Notes: generated from the letters alone by a model not told the origin. Positions 33,821-45,122 are shown, numbered from the stretch's first letter. The stretch is DNA of 64,000 bases from Cordilura impudica (GCA_963682025.1 OY821521.1:50750307-50814306), one strand, 5' to 3'. Numbers and translations are program-made.

Positions 33821-33891
33821 TATATACCCAATATACATATATATACCATACATTATTTGTTCAGCATGCTCAGGTCCAGTTCCTGGCCTGC

Positions 33892-33940
33892 ATGGGCCAT
33901 AGTAACAATAGAAAATTACTTTATTGTTACTATGGCCCAT
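33892..33940. other. 19-bp perfect hairpin
   Basis: ATGGGCCATAGTAACAATA (33892-33910) pairs perfectly with 33922-33940 around an 11-nt loop. Pairing can extend outward through GGCC/GGCC with a bulge. It lies between a Helitron and a pogo remnant. It could be a tiny inverted-repeat element or a structured transcript. Confidence 0.8.
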
Positions 33941-34019
33941 CCTAGGCCATATATGAGAGATAATACAATGGACATTTTGAACAACAAATATTTTTGGCGA
34001 CTTTGACGGATTGGTATTC

Positions 34020-35345
34020 GCCATCTAAAAATTTGTGGGGAAATCCTTTCAAGCGATACATTGGATGTAACACCTTTCAGTCATAATTTACGAGCAAAAA
34101 TAGATGAAATGGTCATATATAACGCAAATAAATCTGGACTATTTTATCGATTTTTACCGGACAAAACATTTCAAAGGAAAGAATCACATTTTTGTTGTGT
34201 GCAAACGCTGATGGTTCGCACAAGTTGAAGCCGTTGGTGATTGGTAAATCTGCTAATCCACGTTTCTTTAAAGGATTCGAAAACCCATTGGCATACGCCA
34301 ATTCGGAAAAGTCGTGGATGAAATCACAGTTATTCTTTATTTTCTATTTTTTTGCTTTAATTTTTGAACTTTTATTTATCTCAAATTTTCTGCTGAAAAT
34401 AATTCACCACCCAATGCATTGTTGTTGATCGATAACTGTACTGCACATAAACCAATTGACAGTCTGATGATGGAAACACTGTAACAATACTTCGACCACT
34501 TAACGTAACAGCGGTTTTGCAGCCCATGGATCAAAATCCAATAAGATAGGTCAAGTTAGGGCATCGAAGTAAATTGTTATGCAATATTGTCTCACAAGAA
34601 AACATTTCAATTGAAAATACTTTTAAGAAACATACAATTTGTGATGCTATTTTGCTTCTAAAGTCAATGAATGCCCCAAGCTGTTCTTATAAAAACGTGG
34701 AGTAACATAAAACAGTGGGATGATGATCAATATGACAGTGAAGACGATATTCCATTGTCAGGATTGAGAAGTTTAATTGTTGATGTTGATGGTGGGTGAT
34801 AATGTTAACATCAGCATTGATGACATTAAAAATTGGAACAAGGATCAAATTACGGAAAATAGCGATGATTTCGAAGTGACCGTTTATGATACCGAAGCAT
34901 CAATTATCCTTCAAGATATTCTACAACCAAAAGTGAGCTTCTCGAAAGCAGTTGAAAGCACCAATACCTTGATAAAATAGTTTAAAAATAATATCGATGC
35001 AAATCAGGTAGCAGATCTTGTGAGATGCGCACGAAAATGGTCACAAAAGAAAAAAAAAAACAGACAAGTCTCGACTGTTTCTTTAAACCACTCGGCACAA
35101 ATTAATATAAAATTTCTTTGCGTGAAAATGGCCGATAGTGAGTGTTCGGTTCAAATGAAATTTAAGTCTCTCTTTTGTAATGAAGAAATCTAAGTCATTG
35201 AAATAAGTTTAGCGTGATAAATCCGAAAAAACTAAGTTTCTTATTGTTACTTTTTTCGATTTTGAAATCGGCTTAGAAAAGTTATTACTTCGAAAAAGTT
35301 AACTACCCTTGGGACATTGCGGTTAACTTTTTCGAGATTCTACTG
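34020..35345 (+). pseudogene. Decayed pogo/Tigger-type transposase with 3' terminal repeat
   Basis: The plus strand reads IYNANKSGLFYRFLPDKTF, then ANADGSHKLKPLVIGKS (the DDE_1 core block of CENP-B/jerky/Tigger transposases), ANPRFFKGFENPLAYANSEK and SWM. Further on come EDDIPLSGL and KVSFSKAVESTNTLIK, fitting the acidic C-terminal part, and KKKKTDKSRLF near 35050. The first Asp block is N-A-N-K-S (family usually NADES/NADET), and the second block near 34425 reads DNCTAHKP. Frames shift repeatedly and stops occur. The 3' terminus at 35345 (ATTCTACTG, then TA) fits a pogo end with TA target. No 5' end was found. Confidence 0.8.
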
Positions 35346-35347
35346 TA
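35291..35347. repeat. Pogo-type 3' terminal region with internal hairpin
   Basis: CGAAAAAGTTAAC (35291-35303) pairs with GTTAACTTTTTCG (35322-35334), and the end CTACTG/TA follows. Read from outside it begins CAGTAGAATCTCG, a pogo/Tigger-like terminus next to a TA dinucleotide. Confidence 0.65.
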
Positions 35348-35754
35348 TCTCAACTTTATAACACTGATGGCTTGTGCCAAGCTTCATGACTTTTGGTAAA
35401 TAAATAAAAATTTGGGGCGCAAAAATCTTTTCGGGTTCTAGGGGCGTGGACAATTTTGATGAAATTTTAGATTTTTCTTAATTGAGCTGACCAATTGAGC
35501 TCTGGGCCAAATTTCAATGTTCCACGATCTCTCCTTATACTTTTTGCCAAGCGAACCCACTGTGCGACGTACTACACTGAGTACTGGCTTCTGTATATGC
35601 TACGAGCTGTTTTACAAAACCATTTACCCTCATTTCAAATCTATAGCATATTTTTTCTTTCGTCAGCATGAATTTCTTTGACTCACATCTTTGGGTCTCA
35701 TATATCTCCAAAGAAATATAATTAAGTCAAATCACCTTTATACAAACAAGTTCG
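35348..35754. other. Non-coding stretch
   Basis: It includes GGGGCGCAAAAATC and GGGCGTGGAC phrases of a Helitron-type repeat interior. No gene or defined end is seen. Confidence 0.35.
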
Positions 35755-36015
35755 TCAAGTTGCCATAAAATCCAAATTGGGTTTGTGTTTATTAATTGCA
35801 TCCATTTATCAGTAGTTCAAAAATATACCCTATAGAAGAATTCTTCATGATAGCCACCATATGAACGATCTTCACTTAATTCTATCAAAAACAAAAATAT
35901 TCTTCAAATTTGGTTTGTATATGTTTTTGCAAAAAATATATGAGACCTTACGAAATATTGTCAGGATCGAACCATTAAATATAGCATTCGATATGAACTT
36001 TTTGAGTCCGATCAC
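35755..36015 (+). repeat. TATACCC element, internal remnant
   Basis: It matches the central part of the long TATACCC copies: CCAAATTGGGTTTGTGTTTATT, CAGTAGTTCAAAAATAT, ACGATCTTCACTTAATTCTATC and CATTCGATATGAACTTTTT appear in that order. Both ends are missing. Confidence 0.6.
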
Positions 36016-36154
36016 AGGGAAGATGTGTAAATACTGATACTAATTAAGTTTTTTTGTATGGCACTTTTTGAAAATTAAGCAGAAAGCGTCATCTATGCAT
36101 CACTTTTAGCAATCAACTGCAGGAGCTCTGCTAATATAAAAATAATTATTATTA

Positions 36155-36524
36155 CTAGCATATTCCAGCCCTCGAAATTCGAGCGCAAATTCTAGGAGAT
36201 TTAATTTTTTCATTAAATAAAGACCCTAAAAGTAGGCTAATCAATTATAGCCAATTCACAAATCAACACAAACAAAAAAATTCATTTTTATTACAAACAC
36301 ATTAACAAATTCAATAAACACACACATAGCATTATATAATTTTATGTATGTGTTAGTAACAACTTTAAATGCAATTTACTCAAAATAAACGAAAAAACTT
36401 AAAAATCTGCAAAACGACCAAAAAGAAATACCTTTTAAATAGTACGCGTTTGGTCAAAATCGGGATAAAACGGTAGAACAAAAAATCAGTCACAAGAAAT
36501 CGCCTAGCCCATTAATATTATAGA
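36155..36524 (-). mobile_element. Short Helitron, copy 6 (complete)
   Basis: CTAG is at 36155-36158 with A outside; TCTATAATAT ends at 36524 with T outside. The palindrome CTCGAAATTCGAG is perfect in this copy. It is 370 bp. Confidence 0.85.
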
Positions 36525-36534
36525 TTTATTATTT

Positions 36535-36700
36535 CAACCGGTTAATTTTAAATTTTTCGTTTTTTTTTATGTTTCATTTTTAATTTTTCGTCTTTTATTT
36601 TTCATTTTCCGTTTTTTATTTTTCAATTGTCATTTTTTTATTTTTTATTTTTCATTTTTTATTTTTAATTTTTTATTTTTCATTTTTTATTTTTCATTCT
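36535..36700. repeat. ATTTTTC/ATTTTTT tract, left part
   Basis: Tandem ATTTTTC and ATTTTTT units. The tract continues at 37478-37640, so the TATACCC element between them inserted into it. The open frames of Phe/Ile/Ser at 37396-37735 are products of this tract. Confidence 0.8.
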
Positions 36701-37477
36701 TATACCCTATACCACTAGGTGGTTTGGGTATAATGACTTTGTGCTGCTGTTTGTAACTACCAAAAATATTTGACCTAGACCCATCTTTTATTATACCGAT
36801 CGACTCAGAATCACTTTCTGAGTCAATTTTGCGACATCCGTCCGTCCTTCCCTCTGTGTGTCCATGTAAACCTTGTAATCAAACTAAAGGTCGCAAATAT
36901 GAATATATTTTGATGAAATTTGCTATATAAGCTTTTATCGGCCATAGATGAACGCTATTGAAATTGGTGAAATTCGGTCCATGTTCAGACCTAGTCCCCA
37001 TACAAATGACCCCTATGAAATCGACATAAATTGCCATAAGATCCAAATTATCATATAGATCTCAGTCAAATTGGGTTTGTGTGTGTTTATTATATCCGTT
37101 AATCAGTAGTGCAAAAATATTGCCTATAGGACAATTCTTAGTCATAGGCACCATATAGAACTGCTTCCCGATCTTCACTTAAATCTATCAAGAAACAAAA
37201 ATATTGTACCAATATTTTCCAAATTTTTTCAAAATATAAGTGACTTTACCAAATATGGTCAGGATCGGTCCATTTTTCGACCTAGTCCCCGTATAAATAT
37301 AGCACCCGATATGTACTTTTTCATATCTGCAGCCAAAAAAATTAATAAGGGCGCCACTCAAATTTGGTTTATGTTTATTTTCTATATCCAATTATTTGGG
37401 CCGAAGAGAAAGGGTCTCTAAACCATGGTATAGGGTATCGTATAGTCGGTCTAGACCGACCATAATGATCTTACTTG
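36701..37477 (+). mobile_element. TATACCC element (Helentron-like), complete copy
   Basis: The 5' end TATACCCTATACCAC continues as a hairpin (ACCAC-TAG-GTGGT) and GGGTATA. The subterminal sequence ATACCCTATACCA returns inverted near the 3' end as TGGTATAGGGTAT. A perfect palindrome GTCGGTCTAGACCGAC (37445-37460) follows, then about 10 bases and the end CTTACTTG before TTT. Subterminal inverted repeats plus a 3' hairpin and a T-rich insertion site match the layout of non-autonomous Helentrons (DINE/INE type). It has no coding capacity; the 67-codon minus frame at 37188-37391 also appears in other copies only because the repeat is conserved. Confidence 0.7.
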
Positions 37478-37645
37478 TTTATTTTGCGTTTTTTATTTTT
37501 TATTTTTCATTTTTATTTCTCATTTCTTATTTTTCATTTTTCATTTCATTTTTTATTTTTCATTTTTATTTTTCAGTTCTTATTTTTCCTTTTTCATTTT
37601 TTATTTTTCGTTTTTCATTTTTTATTTTCATTTTGCATTTTCAAA
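37478..37645. repeat. ATTTTTC/ATTTTTT tract, right part
   Basis: Continuation of the tract at 36535-36700 beyond the inserted TATACCC element. Confidence 0.8.
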
Positions 37646-37769
37646 CAGGTTATTATATATCATAATTTTTTCAACAATACAATCATAAGTCACACCGATT
37701 TTTTCTTACGCTCACATGTTACGCTGTTTTTGTGATTGTATTGTGAAATAGAAATTTACCCCCCTGCGA

Positions 37770-37929
37770 GTATACATTTTTACACATCAAAAATTAATAA
37801 AAATGACATTCAAATTTGGTTTGTGCTTATTTTCTATATCTAATTAGTTAGATTTAAGAGATAGGATCTCTAAAGGCATTGTATTGGGTATCGTATAGTC
37901 GGTCCATTCGACTATATTTTTTTTACTTG
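37770..37929 (+). repeat. TATACCC element, 3' end remnant
   Basis: CAAATTTGGTTTGTGCTTAT ... TATTGGGTATCGTATAGTCGG ... TTTACTTG before TTT. The 3' palindrome is mutated (GTCGGTCCATTCGAC). Confidence 0.65.
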
Positions 37930-38467
37930 TTTTTAAATAACTTTTTAAGCATAACTTATATAAGCGTCATTTACAGTCAACAGTTGCCTGTTACATTACC
38001 GTTCATTTAAAATTCTTAGTTGTTAAGTAAATTATAATTTAAGGTGATCATGATTCATGACCTAAAAAGTTTTTGAATAAGAATTGTCTAAAAAAAAAAT
38101 AAATCGTGCATTAAAGGGTTAACTTTAAATCCTATTGTGTAGTCTATTATATGATCGATCTCAACCGATTGAAATTTTTTTATTGTTTCCAATGCTTTTA
38201 ATTTCTCGGTTTTTTTTTTAATGAATTGATTTTTCATGTTAAACAACATTTTGGTGCGATTTTAAAATACGAAAATAAAAAAAAAAAGTTTAATTTAATT
38301 GTTTATTTTTAACTTTATTATACACAAGTGATATATTGTTTATTTCAATTCAGAAGTTACATCTATTTAAAAGTAGTTATTAAAAAAAAAAAAATGATGT
38401 TTCAATATATAATTTACTTGTTTACTTTAACATTCACTAAAATTTCGTATTTAAACAAAAAAAAAAA
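37930..38467. other. Non-coding stretch
   Basis: AT-rich with A runs near 38090, 38280 and 38380. No repeat or gene is recognised. Confidence 0.4.
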
Positions 38468-39272
38468 CAAATAAGAAAATTATAGTCGGTCTAGGCCGAC
38501 TATACGATACCTTATACCATGGTTTAGAGACCCCTATCTCGTCGGTCCAACTTATTGGATATAGAAAATAAGAATAAACCAAATTTGAGTGACATTGATA
38601 TTACTTTTTTTTTGGCTGCAGATATGAAAAAGTTCATATCGGGTGCTATATTTATATGGGAACTAGGTCGAAAAATGAACCGATCCTGACCATATTTGGT
38701 AAAGTCACTTATATTTTGAAAAAATATATACAAACCAAATTTGAAAAAAATCTGTGCAATATTTTTGTTTTTTGATAGATTTAAGTGAAGATCGAGAAGC
38801 AGCTCTATATGGGGCCTATGACTAAGGATTGTCCTACAGGAAATATTTTCGGACTACTGATTAACGGATATAATAAACACATACAATCCCAATTTGACTG
38901 AGATCTATATGATAATTTGGATCTTATGGCAATTTAAGTCGATTTCATAGGTGTCATTTGTATGGGGACTAGGTCTGAACATGGACCGAATTTCACCAAT
39001 TTCAATAGCGTTCATCTATGGCCGATAAAAGCTTATATAGCAAATTTCATCAAAATATATTCATATTCATGATATTCAAATATATTCATATATTCATATT
39101 TAGTTTGATTACAAATTTTACATGGACACACAGACGGACAGACATAGCTAAATCGACTTAGAAAGTGATTCTGAGTCGATCAGTATAATAAAAGATGGGT
39201 CTAGGTCAAATATTTTTGGTAATTACAAACAGCAGCACAAAGTCACCAAACCACATAGTGCTATAGGGTATA
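38468..39272 (-). mobile_element. TATACCC element (Helentron-like), complete copy, minus strand
   Basis: On the minus strand it starts TATACCCTATAGCAC (39272) and ends at 38468 with CTTATTTG before a T run. The 3' hairpin is GTCGGCCTAGACCGAC. The inverted subterminal repeat reads ATACCTTATACCA on the plus strand near 38507. The 69-codon frame at 38524-38733 is not a gene. Confidence 0.7.
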
Positions 39273-40035
39273 AATACACACACTCGCACACAATTTTGAA
39301 GAGGTTTTCGAAATTCTCATGAAATAAAAATTTGTAAAATCATCATCATGATGCAAATAATTGGCATGAATGAAAACAAAACAACATTTCTTAAGGGTAA
39401 ATGGTTTAGTTTATTTTTGAAACAAGACAAAAAAAAAACACAATTAATCGCCACAAATTTCTTTGCTATTTTAGTTTGTAATTTTCAGGATATTTATAGA
39501 ATTTTATAAAAATAAAGACAAAAAAATAAATTTTTGTAATTTCATATTTATGAGCTGGCAAATTTGAATAAAATCATTAAATATTAAAAATTCAATTTTT
39601 GTTTAATAAGAAATGATATGATGAGCCCCTTATCGGTGTTATTTTTTACTGGGTACGTGAAGGGGCAAACTGAAATTCTAACAATCAAGTATTTTAAATT
39701 AATTAATTTTCTTGTTAATTATTCATTGACAGTGTGTTGATCTTGCTAAATAACAACACTATACATTTAAAGGTTAAAATATGCTTAACTTATAATTAAA
39801 ATTATTTATGAGACTTTCCAAATCATCCGTCGATTTATGTAATTATGAGATTTTAGTTCCGGGGCACATCATATCAGTTTTAATTAATAGTTTTATGCTT
39901 AAAGTTTGCAAACTTTTTTTTTAATATTTAATAATACTTGAGAAATAAAAATAAAGCTTGGTAAAAACTGTGCAAGTGCAAGAGACCAACAGTGTTGGGG
40001 AGGGGACACAGCAGAATTCTCTGGACGGCGCGAAA
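39273..40035. other. Non-coding stretch
   Basis: AT-rich. The minus-strand 84-codon frame (39899-40153) is the antisense of plus-strand text that is more GC-rich from about 39990 and may belong to the LINE fragment that follows. Confidence 0.4.
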
Positions 40036-40720
40036 CCGACTCTATGTCACCGATGACGAACTTTGAGGCAGATTTTACCATTAGAACACCTGCCATGAAA
40101 GACTGGACAACAGAGTCTGTCATGGACATGACTGGGATATCAGTCAGGGCCACAGGTTTCCGCGGAGGATCTTGATAGTGTTATTCCGGCCGATATTCAT
40201 CCAATTCACTTAGCAACGAAAATAATTTTGGAACGGAATGTGGATCCTTCAACCATTAATATACTTATAGTCGTGGAGAGTCTTGCTGTTCTAACAACTT
40301 TGGAATCGAGGAAAAGTTTTCGGTCTCTAAACCGAAACCGAAACTGACGCTAACATGGATTCCATTACATAGTGGGATCATGGGGAACGAGTGTGTGGAA
40401 TCGACAGTTAACCTTGATATTTAAATCGTTTTATCTGAGCTGTCGAACAATATCGGGTGGCAGCTGACCTTAAATGGATGACGAGATGGTTAAACTGACT
40501 ACTTGCTAAATCCAAAGAAAACTGAATGTCACCCTGTATCTGTTAAAGGGACAATCAACCAACTTATAGTAGTTGTCCTAAGAGCTGACTTCTAGAAGCT
40601 GTATGGATGTGAACGAGGAGGAGTCAGTGTAACATCTACTGAGTGAGTGCCCAAAATTGAGGAAATGGTGCCTTAGATCTCTAGGGAGAAGATTTTGGCC
40701 CCCAGGAGGACGTCTGTCAA
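40036..40720 (+). pseudogene. Non-LTR retrotransposon fragment: RNase H end and C-terminus
   Basis: On the plus strand LTLTWIPLHSGIMGNECVES (about 40345-40405) matches the WIPGHSGI.GNE..D RNase H block, with the final Asp lost. DLKWMTRWLN lies further on (about 40470), and HLLSECPKLRKW.LRSLGRR then FWPPGG come near 40635-40705, the Cys/His C-terminal region. Frames shift and stops intervene. It is a different family from the I-clade LINE at 23-28 kb. Confidence 0.65.
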
Positions 40721-40805
40721 CATATATATTAATTATATTATATAACAAAAACGGTTTTGAATATCAATGAAATTCTTTATTCCTGTTAAAATACGTTCGA
40801 TGCCA

Positions 40806-41790
40806 TTATGTATGGAAATCGATCTCTTTTGCATGGCCACCACGGGCACGCTTGCAGAAGTCCAGACGCTGAACCCAATTTTCGACAGTTTTCAAGCATA
40901 AATCGGCCGATACTGCTGGAATTTCACGTTCGATATTCGTACGAAGTTCATCAATCGTCGCTGGCTTGTTGGCATAGACCATAGACTTGACGTAGCTCCA
41001 CAGGAAATAGTCCAACGGCGTCAAATCGCACGACCGAGGCGGCCAATCTACTGGACCATTTCGTGAGATAACACGTTCTCCAAACTTGGTTTCCAATAAA
41101 TTGATTGTGACATTCGCTGTGTGGCTTGTGGCGCCGTCCTGTTGGAACCACATGTCCTCCAAGTCCATATCATCGAATTGGGGTCCAAAAATATTCGGTT
41201 ATCATTGAACGGTAGCGATTCCCATTCACAGTAACGTGCCGGTCTTGATCATCACGGAATAAGTACGGCCCAATGACGCCGCCGGCCCATAAACCGCACC
41301 AAACCGTAATTTTTTCGGGATACAATGATGACTCATGGAGTACGTGTGGATTGCTGTCTGACCAATAACGCATATTTTGTTTATTGACGAAGCCGTTCAG
41401 CCAGAAATGAGCCTCATCGCTGAAGATGATTTTTCGATGAAAATCCGAATCATTTTCAAGTTGTTGGTCAAGCGGCTTCAGTTCTTGCGTCAATTTGATC
41501 TTGTAAGGACGGAGGCCAAGATCTTTTCGCAAAATTCGCCACAACGACGTCACAAAGAGCCCAACGCTTGAGAACGACGTGTGAGAGACACATTTAGGCT
41601 TTCTTCAACTGAAGCCTCAGCGGCAGTAATATTCTCGACACTACGGGCACTTCTTTGTCTCACTGGCACGGGAACATTTTGTAATGTGCCTGTGGATTCA
41701 AATTTTTCCACTAGACGCGCAATTGTTGATCTGCTGGGACGATTATGACGACCATAAATTGGACGTAGCGCTCTTAACGTTGAGGCCACT
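40806..41790 (-). pseudogene. Tc1/mariner-superfamily transposase with WFQQDGATSHTA block
   Basis: On the minus strand: an HTH region IYGRHNRPSRSTIARLVEKF; after a frameshift near 41555, SLWRILRKDLGLRPYKIKL; FSDEAHFWLNGFVNKQN (first catalytic Asp); ITVWCGLWAGGVIGPYLF; and, after a frameshift near 41175, DMWFQQDGATSHTA (second Asp) and PRSCDLTPLDYFLW. From QQD to SCD there are 36 residues; to the next Asp (PLD) there are 41. The C-terminus is KRARGGHAKEIDFHT. About 15 residues are missing where LKPLD runs straight into QQLENDSDF. The transposase cuts and pastes at TA sites. It is inactive here because of the two frameshifts; termini were not delimited. Confidence 0.88.
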
Positions 41791-42009
41791 GACTCCGAGC
41801 GGCAAGAAATATGGCGTCGTTTGCTGTCCCTGTCTTTCTACTTTTGTAGCGTCCCTGTTGAAAAACCCTTTATTTTTTTCTTCTAACATATTTTTAATTA
41901 TAAAATTATATTTGAATTTGTAATTTAATGTTAAAATATAGAGTTTTAATCCGAATATGTTTAATTTGCGGAAACTGTTGACTAACTTCTTCAGTCTGAA
42001 AAAAATCTG

Positions 42010-42775
42010 AAACTGAGGTGCATCGATTGCTTGTAGAAGGTTATGATGAAGGCTGCCTTAAGTAAGAGATGTTGTGGTGAGTGGTTTCCAAAGAACGTAG
42101 CGGACGACCAAAAGTGTACGAAGACGCCGAATTGAAAACATTATCGGCATCAAGATCCCTGCCAAACGCAAGAAGAACTTCCACTAACATTGGTAGTGAC
42201 ATAAAAAGCTATTTGACATCTTTTAAAATCATTGCGAATGGTTCTCTGCATCGTATAGTCACTGGTGATGGAAAATGGATACACTATGACAACCCAAAAA
42301 GGCAGAAATCGCGAGGACCCCCTGGCTATACTTCAACAGCTAAGGTAAATATTCACAAAACAAAAAATAGCTCTTATTGTGTATTTTGTGGAATCAGCTT
42401 GGAATCATGTATTATGAGCTGTTTAAACCAAGCGAAACCATTGTTGGGGCTGTTCGCTCCGAATACAATTGATAAGATTGCGTGGAACATTCGAGGAAAA
42501 GCATGCCAAATACAACTCCAGATATGACGAAGTTATTCTCCTGCATTGATAGGCCCGTCCACATGTTGCGACTTCGATCAAAATCTATTTGGAAATACCC
42601 AATATTCACAAGACATTGCTCCTTCTGATTTCCACTTGTTCCGATCAATGGCATATGAGCTGTCATATCACATGAAGACATCAAAAATTGGGTCGATTCG
42701 TGAAGCATTCTTCCGGAGAAGTATATGAATGCCGCCAGAAAGATGGGAAAAAGTCGAGGCAAGCGATGGGGAATA
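42010..42775 (+). pseudogene. Decayed mariner transposase (mauritiana/cecropia-like)
   Basis: The plus strand reads KERSGRPKVYEDAELKTL (linker after the HTH), then after an internal deletion SLHRIVTGDGKWIHYDNPKR (family VTGDEKW: first Asp kept, Glu lost) and the KSRGPPGYTS block. A frameshift follows near 42510; then YDEVILLH with a stop where HDNARPH is expected (second Asp lost), and DIAPSDFHLFRSMAYEL (third Asp kept). It ends PPERWEKVEASDG near 42770. It lies tail-away from the different mariner-type element on its left and is more decayed. The antisense frame at 42412-42762 is a shadow. Confidence 0.85.
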
Positions 42776-42820
42776 GCTTAAATAAAATATAAGGTTCCGA
42801 AAACTTATTTATATAACTGA

Positions 42821-43562
42821 CTAGCTGCACGCGGTGTACTTTGCAACCTCCCATCGTTATAAAATAAAATAAAAAAAAAATATTTATACAATAACAAAAT
42901 ATTATTTATTTAATTTAGAATTAATTATTGCACTAACAACTTTATTAGTCAAGGGCTTAATAGAAGTTATTATGGATTTTAATTTTTCTAAAAAGGGCGT
43001 GATCCCGCCCAGTTTTCTTGTAGTACTATTTCTATTAATTTCAATACGATATATACCAAATATCATCGCCGCAGGTTAAAAAATGGCCGAGATATGACGA
43101 TTTTTAATTTTGGGTTGTATGGGCGGGACCACGCCCCTTTGCCCACTAACAACTTTATATAGTTAAGGACTTATTATTTCACAAAAATATGCTTTTGTGA
43201 AAATTTCATGACGATCCTTCCAGTAGTTTAGAAGATATTACGATTTTTTATTGTTCTAAAAAGGGGCGTGGTCCCACCCACTTTTCTTCTGGTATGTATT
43301 TCTATTCATGCCAATACCATATGTACCAAATATGACCGCTGTAGGTCAAAAAATTTCCGAGATATGACAATTTCAAATTTTGGGTTATATGGGCGTGGCG
43401 TGGGCGTGTCCAATCAAAAATTTATATAGCCTATTATTCCTTCCAGAGTCACAGTAACACGCTCTGAAAATTTCAGGAAGATCGGTTCAGGAGTTTGGCC
43501 TCCTATAAACCACAAACAAACACACATTCATTTATATATATATATATATATATGTAGATAGA
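42821..43562 (-). mobile_element. Helitron-type repeat, family 2
   Basis: The minus-strand 3' end CTAG is at 42821-42824 (A outside). The 5' end lies near 43562, after ACACACATTCATTTATATA and GTAGATAGAT. The inside has GGGCGTGGTCCCACCC and TTTCAGGAAGATCGGTTCAG phrases typical of a widespread fly repeat. It is non-coding. Confidence 0.6.
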
Positions 43563-44206
43563 TTGAAAGCAGATAAATTATAATTTAAGGTAAAATGGGG
43601 CGAAAAATGGGGATTTGGTAATAAAAAAATGTATTGCTACCTTACCTGTAGATAAAAAGTGTATAAAACTTTAGGTAAATACATACTACAAAAAAAGTAT
43701 TTTGTATAGCAAACATTGTTAGTGGTATATGTAAGTATCTGAATTTAAAAAAAGGGGGCGGTGAGGTGGGCGTGGTTCATAGTTATATGGCGACGTTAAC
43801 AGTATTAACAATAACTACAATATACTACCAAATAAAAAAAATCCGTTGGAAGGAACAAATTTGTACAGAGAACAAAAAGTTTAAAACTTTCAAACAAAAT
43901 TTGGTGTGAAAAGGGGCGTGAAAGGGGCGTGGCATAAGAAATGTTTATTTCTACCTCGCCTGGAGTATAATGTTTATACAATTTGAAGTAAGTCTGTTAA
44001 AAACTATATGGGAGCAATTACATCATATTAAAAAATTGGGCATACAAGTGGGCGTGGTCGAAAAAGTACCCTATTAATCATGCCAGAGTCCCAGTTAAAT
44101 GCTGTGAAAATTTCAGGAAGATCGGTCCAGATGTTTGGTCTCCTATAAGGTACAAACAAACAAACAAATAAACAAACACACATTCCATTTTATATATATA
44201 GATAGA
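43563..44206 (-). repeat. Helitron-type repeat, family 2, second 5' part in tandem
   Basis: The same 5' segment as its left neighbour returns: GAAAATTTCAGGAAGATCGG, TTTGGTCTCCTATAAGG and AAACACACATTCC, then TATATATATAGATAG at about 44190-44206. The copy has no separate CTAG end, so it looks like a partial tandem copy or a neighbour that lost its 3' end. Confidence 0.55.
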
Positions 44207-44690
44207 TGTTCCACCAGGTTATCTAGAGGACTTCATACGGATATTCTTGTAGTTCGGGATGCGTAAAATTTAATCTTCTATACTTTCGTTTTCCTTTGAA
44301 AATCTTCTTTTTCTGCTAAAGGGTATCGGAATGGGTCTCACAACCTTCATGTGCATTAACTCTCAAAAGTCCAACTCATTTAACCAAACCTACTACTTCA
44401 CGACTCAATTTTAATAAAATATGTTATACTGTTAAGTCAATATAGATTTAAGAGAATATCGGGAGGCTGCTTTATATGGGGACTATGACTAAAATTAGTA
44501 CCTTGCTCTTTATTTTTAGAATGAATATTTATGGATATAGTAAACACTCACAGACCAAATTTGATCTCAATATCTAAAATAATTTTGATTTTAGGCCTAT
44601 ATAGGTCGATACCATAGAGAACTCTCGTATGTGAGCTAGGTCTGAATATACACCGATTTATATAATTTAAATTGCGAGCATCTTACCAAA
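44207..44690. other. Non-coding stretch with faint TATACCC-family text
   Basis: At 44430-44660 phrases such as GCTTTATATGGGGACTATGAC and TGGATATAGTAAACACTCAC recall the TATACCC interior but are diverged. No gene. Confidence 0.35.
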
Positions 44691-44699
44691 CCTCTTTTT

Positions 44700-45122
44700 A
44701 GACCATGTAACCTTTTCTAATGCCATTATCTTTTCTGGCAAAAAATGTCGCCCTTTTTTTTGCCCTTTTTGGAAAAGAGTATTTTTTTATATATTCTGAA
44801 TTAAGAGCAACCTTATGTTATATATCAATCGAAAGGTCTCAAAGTGCTGTTTTTGTGAATGCAAAAAAATTTTGATTATTATCCTCTTGGAAGTCATAGG
44901 GTGAAAATATTCAAAAAAGGGGAACAATGGGGAAATATTCTCACACTATGACCTGGAAGAAGTCAATGGCTGGAATTTTTTGTGACTTACGAGGGCTCGA
45001 CTTTGAGACCTTTCGATTGATGTATTCTTAATTCAGAATATATAAAAAAATACACTTTTCAAAAAGAGGGCAAAAAAAGTGCGACATTTTTTGTCAGAAA
45101 AGAAAACGGCATAAGACTCGAT
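44700..45122. repeat. Long inverted repeat, arms of about 200 bp
   Basis: The left arm (about 44715-44925) includes GGCAAAAAATGTCGCCC, TTTTTTATATATTCTGAATT and AATCGAAAGGTCTCAAAGT. All return inverted in the right arm (about 44930-45115) with modest divergence. No open frame. It fits a foldback-type non-autonomous element, but the ends and target duplication are unclear. Confidence 0.75.

Noticed and set aside
37188..37391. A conserved small protein shared by TATACCC repeats (also seen at 38524-38733 and 59181-59378)
   Set aside because: The frames are similar only because the DNA repeat is similar; starts and stops differ between copies, and other copies lack the frame.
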